Source: a virus
IMG/VR virus record: IMGVR_UViG_3300044974_001280
Coordinates: 124,001 to 188,000 of that record
DNA length: 64,000 nucleotides
Strand: one strand, 5' to 3'
The notes beneath the pieces were generated by a model. That model saw only the letters and a list, made by a program, of their open reading frames with translations, made no database searches and was not told the DNA's origin. A program made the translations under genes and the position numbers. Position 1 is the stretch's first letter, and every line of letters starts with the position of its first letter. Positions 8,205-16,129 of the stretch are shown here, piece after piece.

Positions 8205-8633
8205 ATGCCAGCAGTTTCAAGAGCACAGCAATCTTTCATGGGTCAGGCTTGGGCCTTAAGAACAGGACAACTGAAGTTGAAGGATATAGATCCTAGATAC
8301 AGAAAAGCCATTAAGGAAATAGCAGACGGAGAAATGACCAACAAGGAGTTGGAAAAATTTGCCTCCACTAAATCTAAAAAACTCCCTCATTATGTAAAAG
8401 AAGAAGAAGTAAACGAGGATGAAATCTCAGAAAAAGGAATTCCAGTGGCGGGTGCTACTTCTCCTTTGATTGGATCCAAGAAGGTTCCCAGCTTTTCTCC
8501 TGGTATCAGCCCCGGGGGAGGCATTAAACCTATCATTCCGCATCTGAACCCAGAAGCAACCAAAACTAAAAAAACAATGTCTAATTTGGTTGACTACAGA
8601 GATTACATCAAGAGCAAGAAGAAGAAAAAATAG
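8205..8633 (+). CDS. DUF3008-like protein with C-terminal packaging-like motif
   Basis: The first 60 residues (MPAVSRAQQSFMGQAWALR, then ELEKFASTKSKKLPHYV) match DUF3008-type proteins of T4-like phages, which start MPA-x-S-x-A-Q-Q and contain F-A-S-T-K. A proline/glycine-rich stretch follows, then a distinctive end: NLVDYRDYIKSKKKKK. That Y-x-x-Y segment looks like the leader motif of other proteins in this window moved to the C-terminus and followed by a lysine run. The total is 142 aa. The function of the family is unknown. It abuts the next gene, whose ATG follows the stop by 1 nt. Confidence 0.6.
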   Translation: MPAVSRAQQSFMGQAWALRTGQLKLKDIDPRYRKAIKEIADGEMTNKELEKFASTKSKKLPHYVKEEEVNEDEISEKGIPVAGATSPLIGSKKVPSFSPGISPGGGIKPIIPHLNPEATKTKKTMSNLVDYRDYIKSKKKKK

Positions 8634-8634
8634 C

Positions 8635-9048
8635 ATGAGATTCCTGCTCGAATATGAAGACTACGATCCTCGGGAAGAATATCTAACCGATACCCGTAGG
8701 AGTCTTTCTCTTGGAGGCATCAGGAAATCTGACATTTATCAAAAAATTCTGGATCTGGGCTTTGTTGAGCAGCATTCTCTTCAACAGGGTCTCAACAACA
8801 CCCTTAAATTTTTTCGTCCTGATCAGGAATCTTTAGAGCCAGGTGAGGAGAAAATCTTCTATACAATCCATCCCACAGGCATTGTTAGAAGATACAATCC
8901 GAAAGTTGACGACACAATTCCCGAGGGATTTGGAAATGAAATCAAAAAATTTCCGGGGCCTTTTACTAAACCGGCCGACTATCTCAGAGCCCTTAATTAC
9001 CTGTATTATTATTTAAAAAGGAAAGAAATGAGAGGAAACTTTAGATAG
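8635..9048 (+). CDS. Unknown protein
   Basis: This 137-aa protein starts MRFLLEYEDYDPREEY, which has the Y-x-x-Y pattern of the packaging leader but no clean L-x-E cleavage site. The body contains an F-F-R-P...FYTIHPTGIVRRY segment, suggesting a small beta sheet, and ends with a tyrosine-rich helix (LRALNYLYYYLKRK). The ATG at 8635 is used because the longer frame (from 8590) would overlap the previous gene by over 40 nt. Function unknown. Confidence 0.45.
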   Translation: MRFLLEYEDYDPREEYLTDTRRSLSLGGIRKSDIYQKILDLGFVEQHSLQQGLNNTLKFFRPDQESLEPGEEKIFYTIHPTGIVRRYNPKVDDTIPEGFGNEIKKFPGPFTKPADYLRALNYLYYYLKRKEMRGNFR

Positions 9049-9055
9049 TTTTTGA

Positions 9056-9063
9056 GATATATA
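9056..9063 (+). promoter_or_regulatory. Putative late promoter box GATATATA
   Basis: GATATATA follows the stop at 9048 by 7 nt and precedes the ATG at 9086 by 22 nt. Confidence 0.55.
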
Positions 9064-9085
9064 CTAAAAATTTAAACTCTTTTTT

Positions 9086-9325
9086 ATGTCCTGTGGATGC
9101 GGCAACAATCAAAATTTGAATCAAATTCTGACCGAAAGACAAGAGATTCAGTCTAGCGACGACCCCTATGTGGGCAAGAAGGTCAGACACACGAGTGGTA
9201 AAATTTTATCAATCCAATCTCCCATTAAAGATGTCAATGGGATGGTCATCGGCTATATTGCCATCGAAGATCCAAATCGAACTGTCAGGATTTTCGCCAA
9301 AGACGTCTCAGAAATATTAGCATAA
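9086..9325 (+). CDS. Small cysteine-containing protein of unknown function
   Basis: A 79-aa protein beginning MSCGCGNNQ. After an N-terminal C-x-C, residues 28-78 form a small beta-barrel-like pattern (VGKKVRHTSGKILSIQSPI, then GYIAIEDPNRTVRIFAKDV), reminiscent of SH3-like or KOW-type domains. It has its own late-type box and is followed after 4 nt by the next gene. No function can be assigned. Confidence 0.45.
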   Translation: MSCGCGNNQNLNQILTERQEIQSSDDPYVGKKVRHTSGKILSIQSPIKDVNGMVIGYIAIEDPNRTVRIFAKDVSEILA

Positions 9326-9329
9326 ACCC

Positions 9330-9806
9330 ATGAAAAACACCTATTTTCCAACAGGCAATTCGACTCAAGGTTACGCAGTTGTGTGTCTAGAAGATCTCTC
9401 TGACGAGATGCCTTTTTTCGAATCAGAATGTTCTGGTTCAGACAGCATTCTAGAGAGACTGGCCGATTGGATGCACGAAAATGAATACTGTGCAGAAACA
9501 TGGCAAGCCGAAAAGTTTGTTCAAGATTCTGGCTATCCCGACTACGATCTAAGTGAAAGTGAGGGTGCCTTTGCCACCTTGAACGCTACTCCTGGCATGG
9601 GAGCGGTCACCCCTCCTGAAGGACCTGGTACGAACCAAAATTTTTACGATCCTGCCAAACAGGGCTCAGGCGATAAATTTCCCAGTCTGAAAGTTGGAAC
9701 TCCAGCCGCCCAATCCACGAAAAAGAAAAAAACTGGAAGAACGTCCAACCCGATTCAATCCTTCAGTGACTTTATCCAGATCATGAAAAAATTTCAAGGC
9801 AAATAA
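9330..9806 (+). CDS. Unknown protein with C-terminal packaging-like motif
   Basis: This 158-aa protein has an acidic N-terminal half (residues 1-80), then a low-complexity proline/glycine/threonine region. Its end, NPIQSFSDFIQIMKKFQGK, is nearly the same as the N-terminal leader of the fourth repeat protein of this window (NPIQSFKIFEA), but here it is at the C-terminus and has no L-x-E site. Several aromatic residues in the first half (YFPTGNSTQGYAVVCLEDL) suggest a small folded domain. The function is unknown. The C-terminal motif suggests recruitment into the capsid without cleavage. Confidence 0.5.
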   Translation: MKNTYFPTGNSTQGYAVVCLEDLSDEMPFFESECSGSDSILERLADWMHENEYCAETWQAEKFVQDSGYPDYDLSESEGAFATLNATPGMGAVTPPEGPGTNQNFYDPAKQGSGDKFPSLKVGTPAAQSTKKKKTGRTSNPIQSFSDFIQIMKKFQGK

Positions 9807-9913
9807 CGACAAATTGTCTTAAAAAACCTGGGAAAGGGTGACAAAATTTCGATTATCCTCGTAAATTTCTTTTTGGTACAAAGATTGATTAGCAGTGATT
9901 AAAAAAAATCACT

Positions 9914-10270
9914 ATGAAAACTATGTACTATTACCACCCCTTGGAAATGATGGAGAGAATCCTCGGCAACGATCTTAAGATCGTCGAAAATCTGGACTAT
10001 AAAGTTTCAGAACAAGAGGATGCCTTCGAAGCCCAATTCAAAATGCCAGGTTATAAACAGAGCGAAATCCTGGCAGAGGTCAGCGACAATATTCTGACCC
10101 TGCAGGCAAAATCTGACACCAATCCCTGGTCATCTGAAATTTCTAAAAAGTTCAAACTTCCAAACTCTGTTCAAGGTCAAAAGACGGAGGCAAAACTTCA
10201 GGACGGAATTCTCCACCTTAGAATCCCCAAAAGAAAAGAGTCTCTGACTAAAAAAATTGAAATTTTATAG
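9914..10270 (+). CDS. Small heat shock protein, Hsp20/alpha-crystallin family
   Basis: A 118-aa protein whose residues 27-118 form an alpha-crystallin domain: YKVSEQEDAFEAQFKMPGYK (strands 2-3), ILAEVSDNILTLQAK, then FKLPNSVQ and AKLQDGILHLRIPK, with the G-I-L-H-L-x-I-P signature of strands 8-9. A short N-terminal arm and an I-E-I-L tail (I-x-I/L type) fit oligomerisation. Hsp20 proteins hold unfolding proteins for refolding. A 107-nt upstream region lacks the TATATA box, so it probably uses a different promoter class; a terminator follows. T4-like phages often carry an Hsp20. Confidence 0.9.
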   Translation: MKTMYYYHPLEMMERILGNDLKIVENLDYKVSEQEDAFEAQFKMPGYKQSEILAEVSDNILTLQAKSDTNPWSSEISKKFKLPNSVQGQKTEAKLQDGILHLRIPKRKESLTKKIEIL

Positions 10271-10295
10271 CCTTCAGAAGTTCCTTTTTAGGCAA

Positions 10296-10322
10296 GCCCG
10301 GCTGAACTAAGCCGGGTTTTTT
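10296..10322 (+). terminator. Rho-independent terminator
   Basis: CCCGGCT and AGCCGGG form a GC-rich 7-bp stem with a 6-nt loop, followed by six T. It ends the Hsp20 transcript. Confidence 0.9.
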
Positions 10323-10335
10323 GTATGTTTGCTCT

Positions 10336-10728
10336 ATGAGAGAAAGACTTATTCAAGAAGATTATGTAGAAGAACCCTGGAGAATGCTGGTCTGCTGCAT
10401 TCTTCTTAACCAGACCTCAAACCAGCAAGTCCGAAAAGTGCTCCCTGACGTTTTTTCTTTCGTGCCCGATCCTGACACTGCCGTAAATTGTGATGTTGAT
10501 CAGCTGATTCAGTTGATCAAAAGCACCGGCTTTTCTCGGGTCAAAGCCCAAAGAATTATTCAGATGAGCCACAAATGGCTAGAGGGGTTTCATCAAGTTT
10601 CAGAACTGCCAGGTGTGGGCAGATATGCCCACGACTCCTGGAAAATTTTCATCCAAAAAATGAGAGATCTAGAGGTGACCGATAAAAAATTGGCCAAGTT
10701 TTTAGAGGAGGTTCGGTTGGATATATAA
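10336..10728 (+). CDS. HhH-GPD DNA glycosylase, MBD4-like
   Basis: A 130-aa protein with EEPWRMLVCCILLNQTS near the N-terminus and SELPGVGRYAHDSWKIF later. This is the helix-hairpin-helix (L-P-G-V-G) with the catalytic aspartate (D in HDSW), as in the C-terminal glycosylase domain of MBD4, which removes T or U from mismatches with G. No 4Fe-4S cysteines are present at the end, also like MBD4. The ATG at 10336 is preferred to the TTG at 10321, which sits in the terminator tail. It may repair deaminated bases in phage DNA. It immediately precedes the virion protein gene but has no box of its own. Confidence 0.8.
   Translation: MRERLIQEDYVEEPWRMLVCCILLNQTSNQQVRKVLPDVFSFVPDPDTAVNCDVDQLIQLIKSTGFSRVKAQRIIQMSHKWLEGFHQVSELPGVGRYAHDSWKIFIQKMRDLEVTDKKLAKFLEEVRLDI
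10720..10727 (+). promoter_or_regulatory. Putative late promoter box, 4 nt from the start codon
   Basis: GATATATA overlaps the end of the glycosylase gene and ends 4 nt before the GTG at 10732. A start point 5-7 nt after the box would fall on the start codon. Confidence 0.6.
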
Positions 10729-10731
10729 GAG

Positions 10732-12429
10732 GTGGGCAATGTCATTAAATCCCAGATAGTTACCAGGGACACCAAAAATTTACTCAACTACACAACTTGG
10801 GTAGCTGGGAATAGCTCAGCTACTGGTTTCTCCAGAAATGGCGGGGCAGCAGAGAATCTACTGGTAAACGGTCTGGACCCTTGGGGCAACGAAACGGTTT
10901 TGTGGTTGTCACTACCCGACGGAGGTGGAAATGATGACGGAGGTTGGAACACGACAAATTTTTCTATAGATCACACTAAGCTCTATCGTTTTTCTGTGTG
11001 GGTAAAAAGGACAGTGTATGTGGAGGGTCGGTTCTATTTTGGAACAAATGGATTTGGTTCTACTAATGGAGTTTTAAGTCGTTCCACCGGAACAAACAAC
11101 ACTAACCCCTATTTTTGGACGTCGTCTGATCCGCCAACTACAGCCGAGATGCCTAACAGCACCTGGATTTTAGTGGTTGGACACGTTTGGCCATCTGGAT
11201 CGGGGACTGGAGCTAACAAACCAGAATCTGGCAGATATACTATTGGCTTGGGTAGATATGCTGGTATTTCTCTAGATTTCGTCTGGCGAACAGAATCTAC
11301 CCAGGCTAGACACAGAACTTATCTATACTATGCAGAGAGCAACTTACCTAGACAATATTGGTGTTACCCTAGAGTCGATATTGTAGATGGAACCGAGCCT
11401 ACCATAGCCCAATTATTGGGCGGATATGGCGCTTTGTCTTCTGTCTCTCTCCAAAAAAGCAATTTTTTATTAGGCCCTTCGGATACTGTTTCCTATTATG
11501 AAACATCACAGGGTGGGTATTGGAACGGTATCCTTCCGGCTTCCGGTGGTTACACGATTTATCTGGGTAATCCTGCCACAGCGGGGGCTTCTGCCTCACC
11601 CCCTGTTATTTACACTGCATCAAGCGGTAATGATTTAGTGACTGTGTCTGGCGTTGTGTTCAGAAATACTTTTAGTTCAGCCAGCGACGTATTGAGCTGG
11701 GCTGCTCCTCAGAACGACATTCTGATCGTTAACCGAGAATACGAGCCGATAGTTACTTCCGGTTTGGTACTAAATCTAGATGCGGGATTTACCCCTTCTT
11801 ATCCCACGACTGGAACAACCTGGTACGATCTGAGTGGGAATGGATTTAATGGCACTTTAGTTAACTCTCCAACTTATTCTTCGAATGAAGGAGGAATAAT
11901 CACATTCGATGGGATCAATGACTACGTGGAAATAGCGGACGCGACAAGTTTGAATTTTGGAACCGGAGGTTTTACAATTCTTATGTGGGTGGGTGGAATA
12001 CCTTCTTATCCTGGTTCCGCTAAAACTATAATTAGAAAGGGAAGCAGATTCGACGGTAACGTGGCGGGATGGTCTATTGTATGGGCGGGAAGTCCTCAGG
12101 ATTTGTATTTTATTATCAGCAGTTCTACGGCAAGACTGGAAGGAAGAACAAGTCCAAATGGTGGTTTGAACGGCTGGAGTGGATATAAATTAATTGGTGT
12201 CCAAAGAAGTGGAACCAATTGGAATCAAATCAACAACACCACAGTTACAACTTTAGGAACATTTAGCGGAGATGTAAACAACACATTGCCGATCACAATT
12301 TCATACAATTCACAGTATGCGTCATATCTAAATCAACAGGTTGGTATGACCTTGATTTACAATAGAGCTCTTAGCTCAGCTGAAATTACACAAGTTTACA
12401 ATGCCACAAAAGCCAGATATGGCTTATAA
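10732..12429 (+). CDS. LamG-domain virion protein (fibre or adhesin type)
   Basis: This 565-aa protein is rich in S, T, N, G and aromatic residues, typical of receptor-binding or decorative virion proteins. Residues about 345-565 form a concanavalin/LamG-type jelly roll: GLVLNLDAGFTPSYPTTGTT, WYDLSGNGFNG, ITFDGINDYVEIADAT, FTILMWV, ending MTLIYNRALSSAEITQVYNA. The N-terminal 330 residues contain a second beta-sandwich-like region with many tryptophans. The GTG start is fixed by the box 4 nt upstream. LamG domains bind sugars or proteins, so adsorption to the host surface is likely. It has no packaging leader. Confidence 0.7.
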   Translation: MGNVIKSQIVTRDTKNLLNYTTWVAGNSSATGFSRNGGAAENLLVNGLDPWGNETVLWLSLPDGGGNDDGGWNTTNFSIDHTKLYRFSVWVKRTVYVEGRFYFGTNGFGSTNGVLSRSTGTNNTNPYFWTSSDPPTTAEMPNSTWILVVGHVWPSGSGTGANKPESGRYTIGLGRYAGISLDFVWRTESTQARHRTYLYYAESNLPRQYWCYPRVDIVDGTEPTIAQLLGGYGALSSVSLQKSNFLLGPSDTVSYYETSQGGYWNGILPASGGYTIYLGNPATAGASASPPVIYTASSGNDLVTVSGVVFRNTFSSASDVLSWAAPQNDILIVNREYEPIVTSGLVLNLDAGFTPSYPTTGTTWYDLSGNGFNGTLVNSPTYSSNEGGIITFDGINDYVEIADATSLNFGTGGFTILMWVGGIPSYPGSAKTIIRKGSRFDGNVAGWSIVWAGSPQDLYFIISSSTARLEGRTSPNGGLNGWSGYKLIGVQRSGTNWNQINNTTVTTLGTFSGDVNNTLPITISYNSQYASYLNQQVGMTLIYNRALSSAEITQVYNATKARYGL

Positions 12430-12433
12430 CTCT

Positions 12434-12760
12434 CTATTTACTTTCCGTTTTGGCCTTGCCAGATAGAGTCTCATGAATTCTCTGTTTTACGTACTTTAGC
12501 ACTTTCTTAGAATCTTTGTGGTCTTTTGAAAGCATTTTTTGAAATTCTTCTTCCTCTGCTAACTCGTCTAGATACGAATACAAGTCAGTTGTGTTGTAGA
12601 GATCGTCAACTACCTGGGGCATCTGAGTGTAGGCTGGACGATAATTTCTGGAGTTAACGTTGTCTTTATACCAATCACCTGGCACTACCACACTCCCTGG
12701 AGCGAAGGCGCTCCAGCTTTCGGATAAAAATTTTTTGAAACTTTTAATACGGGGGGTCAT
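12434..12760 (-). CDS. Unknown small protein with capsid-targeting-like leader
   Basis: A 108-aa protein on the minus strand. It starts MTPRIKSFKKFLSE-SW, a textbook leader: basic, F-x-x-F-L, and L-S-E before S. The remaining 94 residues are not recognised; they contain a proline/aspartate/tyrosine-rich middle and an acidic then basic helical C-terminus. The start at 12760 is chosen because a late-type box lies 5 nt upstream; a longer frame would run into the divergent polymerase gene. It converges on the LamG gene with 4 nt between stops. Confidence 0.65.
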   Translation of the reverse strand: MTPRIKSFKKFLSESWSAFAPGSVVVPGDWYKDNVNSRNYRPAYTQMPQVVDDLYNTTDLYSYLDELAEEEEFQKMLSKDHKDSKKVLKYVKQRIHETLSGKAKTESK

Positions 12761-12765
12761 ATGTG

Positions 12766-12773
12766 TATATATC
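12766..12773 (-). promoter_or_regulatory. Putative late promoter box, 5 nt from the start codon
   Basis: On the minus strand this reads GATATATA, then ACACAT-type sequence to the ATG at 12760, leaving 5 nt. It lies in the divergent gap before the polymerase gene. Confidence 0.6.
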
Positions 12774-12806
12774 CAACTGGAGAAGACAAAAATTGACTTC
12801 GTAATT

Positions 12807-14210
12807 ATGATCATTGATATAGAAAATAAAGGGACTGGTTTAACGGTCTCTACTTTTTCAAAGGAGGGGAATGTTGAATTTGTCAACATTGAAATTCCTG
12901 AGGAAGAAAGATTCGTGTGGGAAATTTGTTCAGCTAGCGATAGGGCCAGAGACACTGTTTGGAAAAATTGGGACGGCAAGCCCATCAAGAAAGTCAAAAA
13001 TCAAAAGTACGACAAATACCGAATAGTTCAACTGTTAGAAGAGAGTGATCGGGATCTAACTGCACCTCTTTGGGAATCTCAAACCCCGAAAAAATATTTC
13101 GTGGACATTGAGGTCGAGATGACTGATGAGCTAGGTGATTCTTTGGACACCTCAAGTGCCAAAAATAGGGTCTTGTCGATCGGTATTGCCACTGACAGAT
13201 GTAAACTGATTGTGTTGGGTTTGGATGAGTTAACCCCCGAGGCACAGGCACAGATTCATGAAGAAGTGAACACCTACCTCGGCAAGATGGGTGATGAATG
13301 GTCTTTCAGATACATGAAATTCGAGTCCGAGTATGATATGATGTACACTTTTTTCAAAGACATTGGAGCCAAAATGTCTCTGATCACCGGCTGGAACTGG
13401 TTTGGTTACGACTGGCCCTATTTGCTTAATCGAGCCAAAAGGCTGGGCATCGATCCCAAGATCATGTCACCCTCTAAATATCTCATCGGTCAGAACCAAA
13501 TTCCGGTTCACTTGCAGATGGTCGACTATCTGGAAATCTACAAAAAATGGGATAGGGTTATCAAAATCAAAGAAAGTAATCGACTGGATTATGTGGCAGA
13601 AAAGGCAACGGGTCTCAAGAAAATTCACTATGATGGCTCTCTCCGAACCTTGTACCAATCAGATTTCAAAAAGTTTATTCTTTACAACGCCATTGACTGT
13701 GCCCTGGTCCATTACATCGATAAAAAATTGGGCACTCTCCTGACTTATTTTAAGATTGCCTGTCTCAACGGGGTCGAGATCGGCAGGGCTTTATCCCCTG
13801 TTTGGTCTACGGAAGTCATTATGCTCCGAAAATTCTTGGCTCGGAAGCAAGTTTTTGTAAATCTCCGCAAAGAAGAAAACCACATCAAATTCACGGGTGG
13901 CTATGTCAAAGAACCCATCCAGGGTCTGCACGAATGGGTTGCCTGTTACGACTTTGCTTCCCTATATCCGAACACAATAGTTCAGTGGGGTCTGTCCCCA
14001 GAAGTTTTCAAGGGTAAGAACATATCTCACTCCCAGGACTCCTGGACCAAAACCTCTTCAGGTTCGTTCTTTGGAGGTGACGACGAGGAGCCCATTCTGA
14101 AATCGATCATTAAAGATCTCTATGCCCAGAGAAGATCGACCAAAGATAAAATGTTGCAATTGCAGATTGAAATTGACAAAATAGAGAAACAATTAAAAAA
14201 CTTAACGTAG
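12807..14210 (+). CDS. 43A: Family B DNA polymerase, N-terminal part (exonuclease and palm motif A)
   Basis: This 467-aa protein is the first half of a T4 gp43-like polymerase. It has the 3'-5' exonuclease motifs FVDIEVE (Exo I), GWNWFGYDWPYL (Exo II) and YNAIDCAL (Exo III), then polymerase motif A in DFASLYPNTIVQWGLSPE. It stops in the fingers region after a coiled-coil-like helix (QLQIEIDKIEKQLKNL). Motifs B and C are absent here and are found in a separate gene at 35672, more than 21 kb away. The ATG at 12807 lies 46 nt from the divergent gene. The two parts must assemble to form an active enzyme. Together they total 851 aa, about the size of intact gp43. Confidence 0.9.
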   Translation: MIIDIENKGTGLTVSTFSKEGNVEFVNIEIPEEERFVWEICSASDRARDTVWKNWDGKPIKKVKNQKYDKYRIVQLLEESDRDLTAPLWESQTPKKYFVDIEVEMTDELGDSLDTSSAKNRVLSIGIATDRCKLIVLGLDELTPEAQAQIHEEVNTYLGKMGDEWSFRYMKFESEYDMMYTFFKDIGAKMSLITGWNWFGYDWPYLLNRAKRLGIDPKIMSPSKYLIGQNQIPVHLQMVDYLEIYKKWDRVIKIKESNRLDYVAEKATGLKKIHYDGSLRTLYQSDFKKFILYNAIDCALVHYIDKKLGTLLTYFKIACLNGVEIGRALSPVWSTEVIMLRKFLARKQVFVNLRKEENHIKFTGGYVKEPIQGLHEWVACYDFASLYPNTIVQWGLSPEVFKGKNISHSQDSWTKTSSGSFFGGDDEEPILKSIIKDLYAQRRSTKDKMLQLQIEIDKIEKQLKNLT

Positions 14211-14238
14211 AAAATTTCAGACCGCAGGGGACTATTTA

Positions 14239-14246
14239 GATATATA
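14239..14246 (+). promoter_or_regulatory. Putative late promoter box GATATATA
   Basis: The octamer lies between the polymerase stop and the ATG at 14285, 38 nt before the start, a longer spacing than at most other sites. Confidence 0.45.
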
Positions 14247-14284
14247 GTCTACTCATTCAAACAGACCTAAAAAACTTTTAAATA

Positions 14285-14767
14285 ATGACAAACCTCAATT
14301 TTCAGACTTGTGCCCATTTAGAGATCAACAACAATTATCAGGAATTAAGAGACCAGGGGGAAGACGCTCTAGCTCTAATTTTTAACCTCCAAAAATCAAT
14401 CCAGGAAGAAGTCTACGGGTACAATTTTGAGGAGATTCAATCTTCGATCAAGAAGTTAAAAGAGTTTATCGACTGGAATGAAGAAGCCATTAGAGACGAG
14501 GATCGGGAATTACAAAACGCCTTGACTGGAATTCACACCTACCCAGCCTGCTGGAAACCCTGGAAGTCCAAACACGCGGAAGCAATGTCCAGATCTCTGG
14601 CTGATTTGACCGAAGATGAACTGAAAGAATTAAGGTACGAATGGATAGATAAACTCCATTTTATGATGAATGAGGCTATTGCCCTGGGTTTAACTCCGGA
14701 ATCCATCACCAATTATTACGTGGCCAAGAACAGACACAACATCGAGAGGCAGGCCAATAATTATTAA
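14285..14767 (+). CDS. dUTPase-like all-alpha NTP pyrophosphatase
   Basis: This 160-aa, all-helical protein resembles dimeric dUTPases. Key features are an E-x-x-D-x-x-H-F motif in YEWIDKLHFMMNEAIALG (residues 118-135) that would hold Mg ions, CWKPWK (residues 80-85) like the FK-x-W segment that contacts the base, and an ending YYVAKNRHNIERQANNY like the K-N-x-x-N-x-x-R-Q tail that closes over the phosphates. It would convert dUTP to dUMP and keep uracil out of DNA. Its place directly before the ribonucleotide reductase genes supports a nucleotide-metabolism role. A MazG-type specificity is possible. Confidence 0.6.
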   Translation: MTNLNFQTCAHLEINNNYQELRDQGEDALALIFNLQKSIQEEVYGYNFEEIQSSIKKLKEFIDWNEEAIRDEDRELQNALTGIHTYPACWKPWKSKHAEAMSRSLADLTEDELKELRYEWIDKLHFMMNEAIALGLTPESITNYYVAKNRHNIERQANNY

Positions 14768-14833
14768 AAAAAACAACCATCCACTTCACTCTAGGGAGAC
14801 CTATCTGTGGAGAAAACCAAAAAAATAACCACC

Positions 14834-16114
14834 ATGCACAATTCAGAAGAAATTCTTCCCAGCGAAAGTCACTTCGTCATTAAGAGAAGTGGGGACAAAG
14901 TTCCTTTCGAAACCCAGAAAATAGAACAGGCGGTCGTCAAGGCAATGCGGAGCGTTAATACAGTGGATCCTGAAATGGCGGCCAGAATTGCAAGATTGAC
15001 CAAAAAAAGCCTCTTTAGAGGTGACAAGAACAGGGTTCCTCACGTAGATGAGGTTCATGATATGGTGGAGAACAAACTGATGGACAACAATCTGAATGAG
15101 GTTGCCAAGGAGTACATCATCTACAGGGCAAAGCACCAACCAAACCTTTTCTCAAAACGCATCAATCTTAAACCTTACGAGTACCCAGAGTTAGTGGAAT
15201 ACGTAGATGCGATCAGGCATTCCTATTGGGTTCACACAGAATTCAATTTCACTTCGGATATTCAGGATTTTAAGGTTTACCTGTCAGAACCAGAGAGGTC
15301 GGCCGTGCAGAGGGCGATGCTGGCCATTTCCCAGATCGAGATTGCAGTTAAAACTTTTTGGGGTGATCTATACAAGAGAATGCCAAAACCGGAGATTGGG
15401 AGTGTCGGTGCAACCTTTGCCGAATCTGAGGTGAGACACGCCGATGCCTATTCCAATCTCATTCAGGTTCTCGGCTTAAACTCCGAATTTGAGAATTTGC
15501 TCGAAGTACCCGCCATCAGAAAAAGAATTAAATATTTGGAGAAATCTATCTCAAATTCAAAATCTGTCGACAACAGAGACTATTTTGAATCCATTGTCCT
15601 TTTTTCGATGTTTGTTGAAAATGTCTCTCTCTTCTCCCAGTTTCTGGTTATTCTTTCTTTCAATAAACACAAGAACATGTTGAAAGGAATTAGCAATGCC
15701 GTAGAGGCAACCTCGAAAGAAGAAAACATCCACGCAGAATTTGGTTTTGATCTGGTGAATTTGATTAAAAAAGAGAATCCTTCTTGGTGGACTCAGGACC
15801 TGGTTGAGGACCTCATTGATGCCACCTTTGAAGCCTATGAAGCAGAGCTTGAAATTGTAGAATGGATTTTCGAAGCAGGAGATCTCGATTTTTTAAGCGC
15901 GGTCGAAACTGTTGAGTTTATCAAACATCGGTTTAATCTTTCTCTGAACGCCATAGGCATTCAAAATATCTTTGAGGTCAAAGAGAATCTGCTAGAAAAA
16001 ACAGAGTGGCTGAATGATGAAATTTTGACCACTAAGCACACCGACTTCTTCAATAAAAGATCCATTAATTACAGCAAAAAATCTAAATCAATTACCGTTA
16101 ACGACTTATTCTAA
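14834..16114 (+). CDS. nrdB: Ribonucleotide reductase radical subunit with N-terminal ATP-cone
   Basis: A 426-aa NrdB. Residues about 12-100 are an ATP-cone (FVIKRSGDKVPFETQKIEQA, VPHVDEVHDMVENKLMDNN), an allosteric domain normally found on NrdA. The ferritin-like core follows, with metal ligands in FAESEVRHADAYSN (E-x-x-H and the radical-type tyrosine four residues after H), a glutamate in MFVENVSLF, and EENIHAEFG (second E-x-x-H). ATP-cone NrdBs are known from Flavobacteriia such as Leeuwenhoekiella. The subunit makes the radical for NrdA. The start could also be the GTG at 14807, which has GGGAG upstream; the ATG is used here. NrdA follows after 15 nt. Confidence 0.9.
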   Translation: MHNSEEILPSESHFVIKRSGDKVPFETQKIEQAVVKAMRSVNTVDPEMAARIARLTKKSLFRGDKNRVPHVDEVHDMVENKLMDNNLNEVAKEYIIYRAKHQPNLFSKRINLKPYEYPELVEYVDAIRHSYWVHTEFNFTSDIQDFKVYLSEPERSAVQRAMLAISQIEIAVKTFWGDLYKRMPKPEIGSVGATFAESEVRHADAYSNLIQVLGLNSEFENLLEVPAIRKRIKYLEKSISNSKSVDNRDYFESIVLFSMFVENVSLFSQFLVILSFNKHKNMLKGISNAVEATSKEENIHAEFGFDLVNLIKKENPSWWTQDLVEDLIDATFEAYEAELEIVEWIFEAGDLDFLSAVETVEFIKHRFNLSLNAIGIQNIFEVKENLLEKTEWLNDEILTTKHTDFFNKRSINYSKKSKSITVNDLF

Positions 16115-16129
16115 AAAAAATAATTATTT

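Noticed and set aside
12660-12806. N-terminal extension of the polymerase N-part from an ATG at 12660
   Set aside because: It would overlap the leader-bearing minus-strand gene and its promoter. The residues before the ATG at 12807 show no polymerase similarity.
12434-12997. 187-codon version of the minus-strand gene starting at 12997
   Set aside because: The extra N-terminal part lies opposite polymerase coding sequence. The leader and promoter place the start at 12760.
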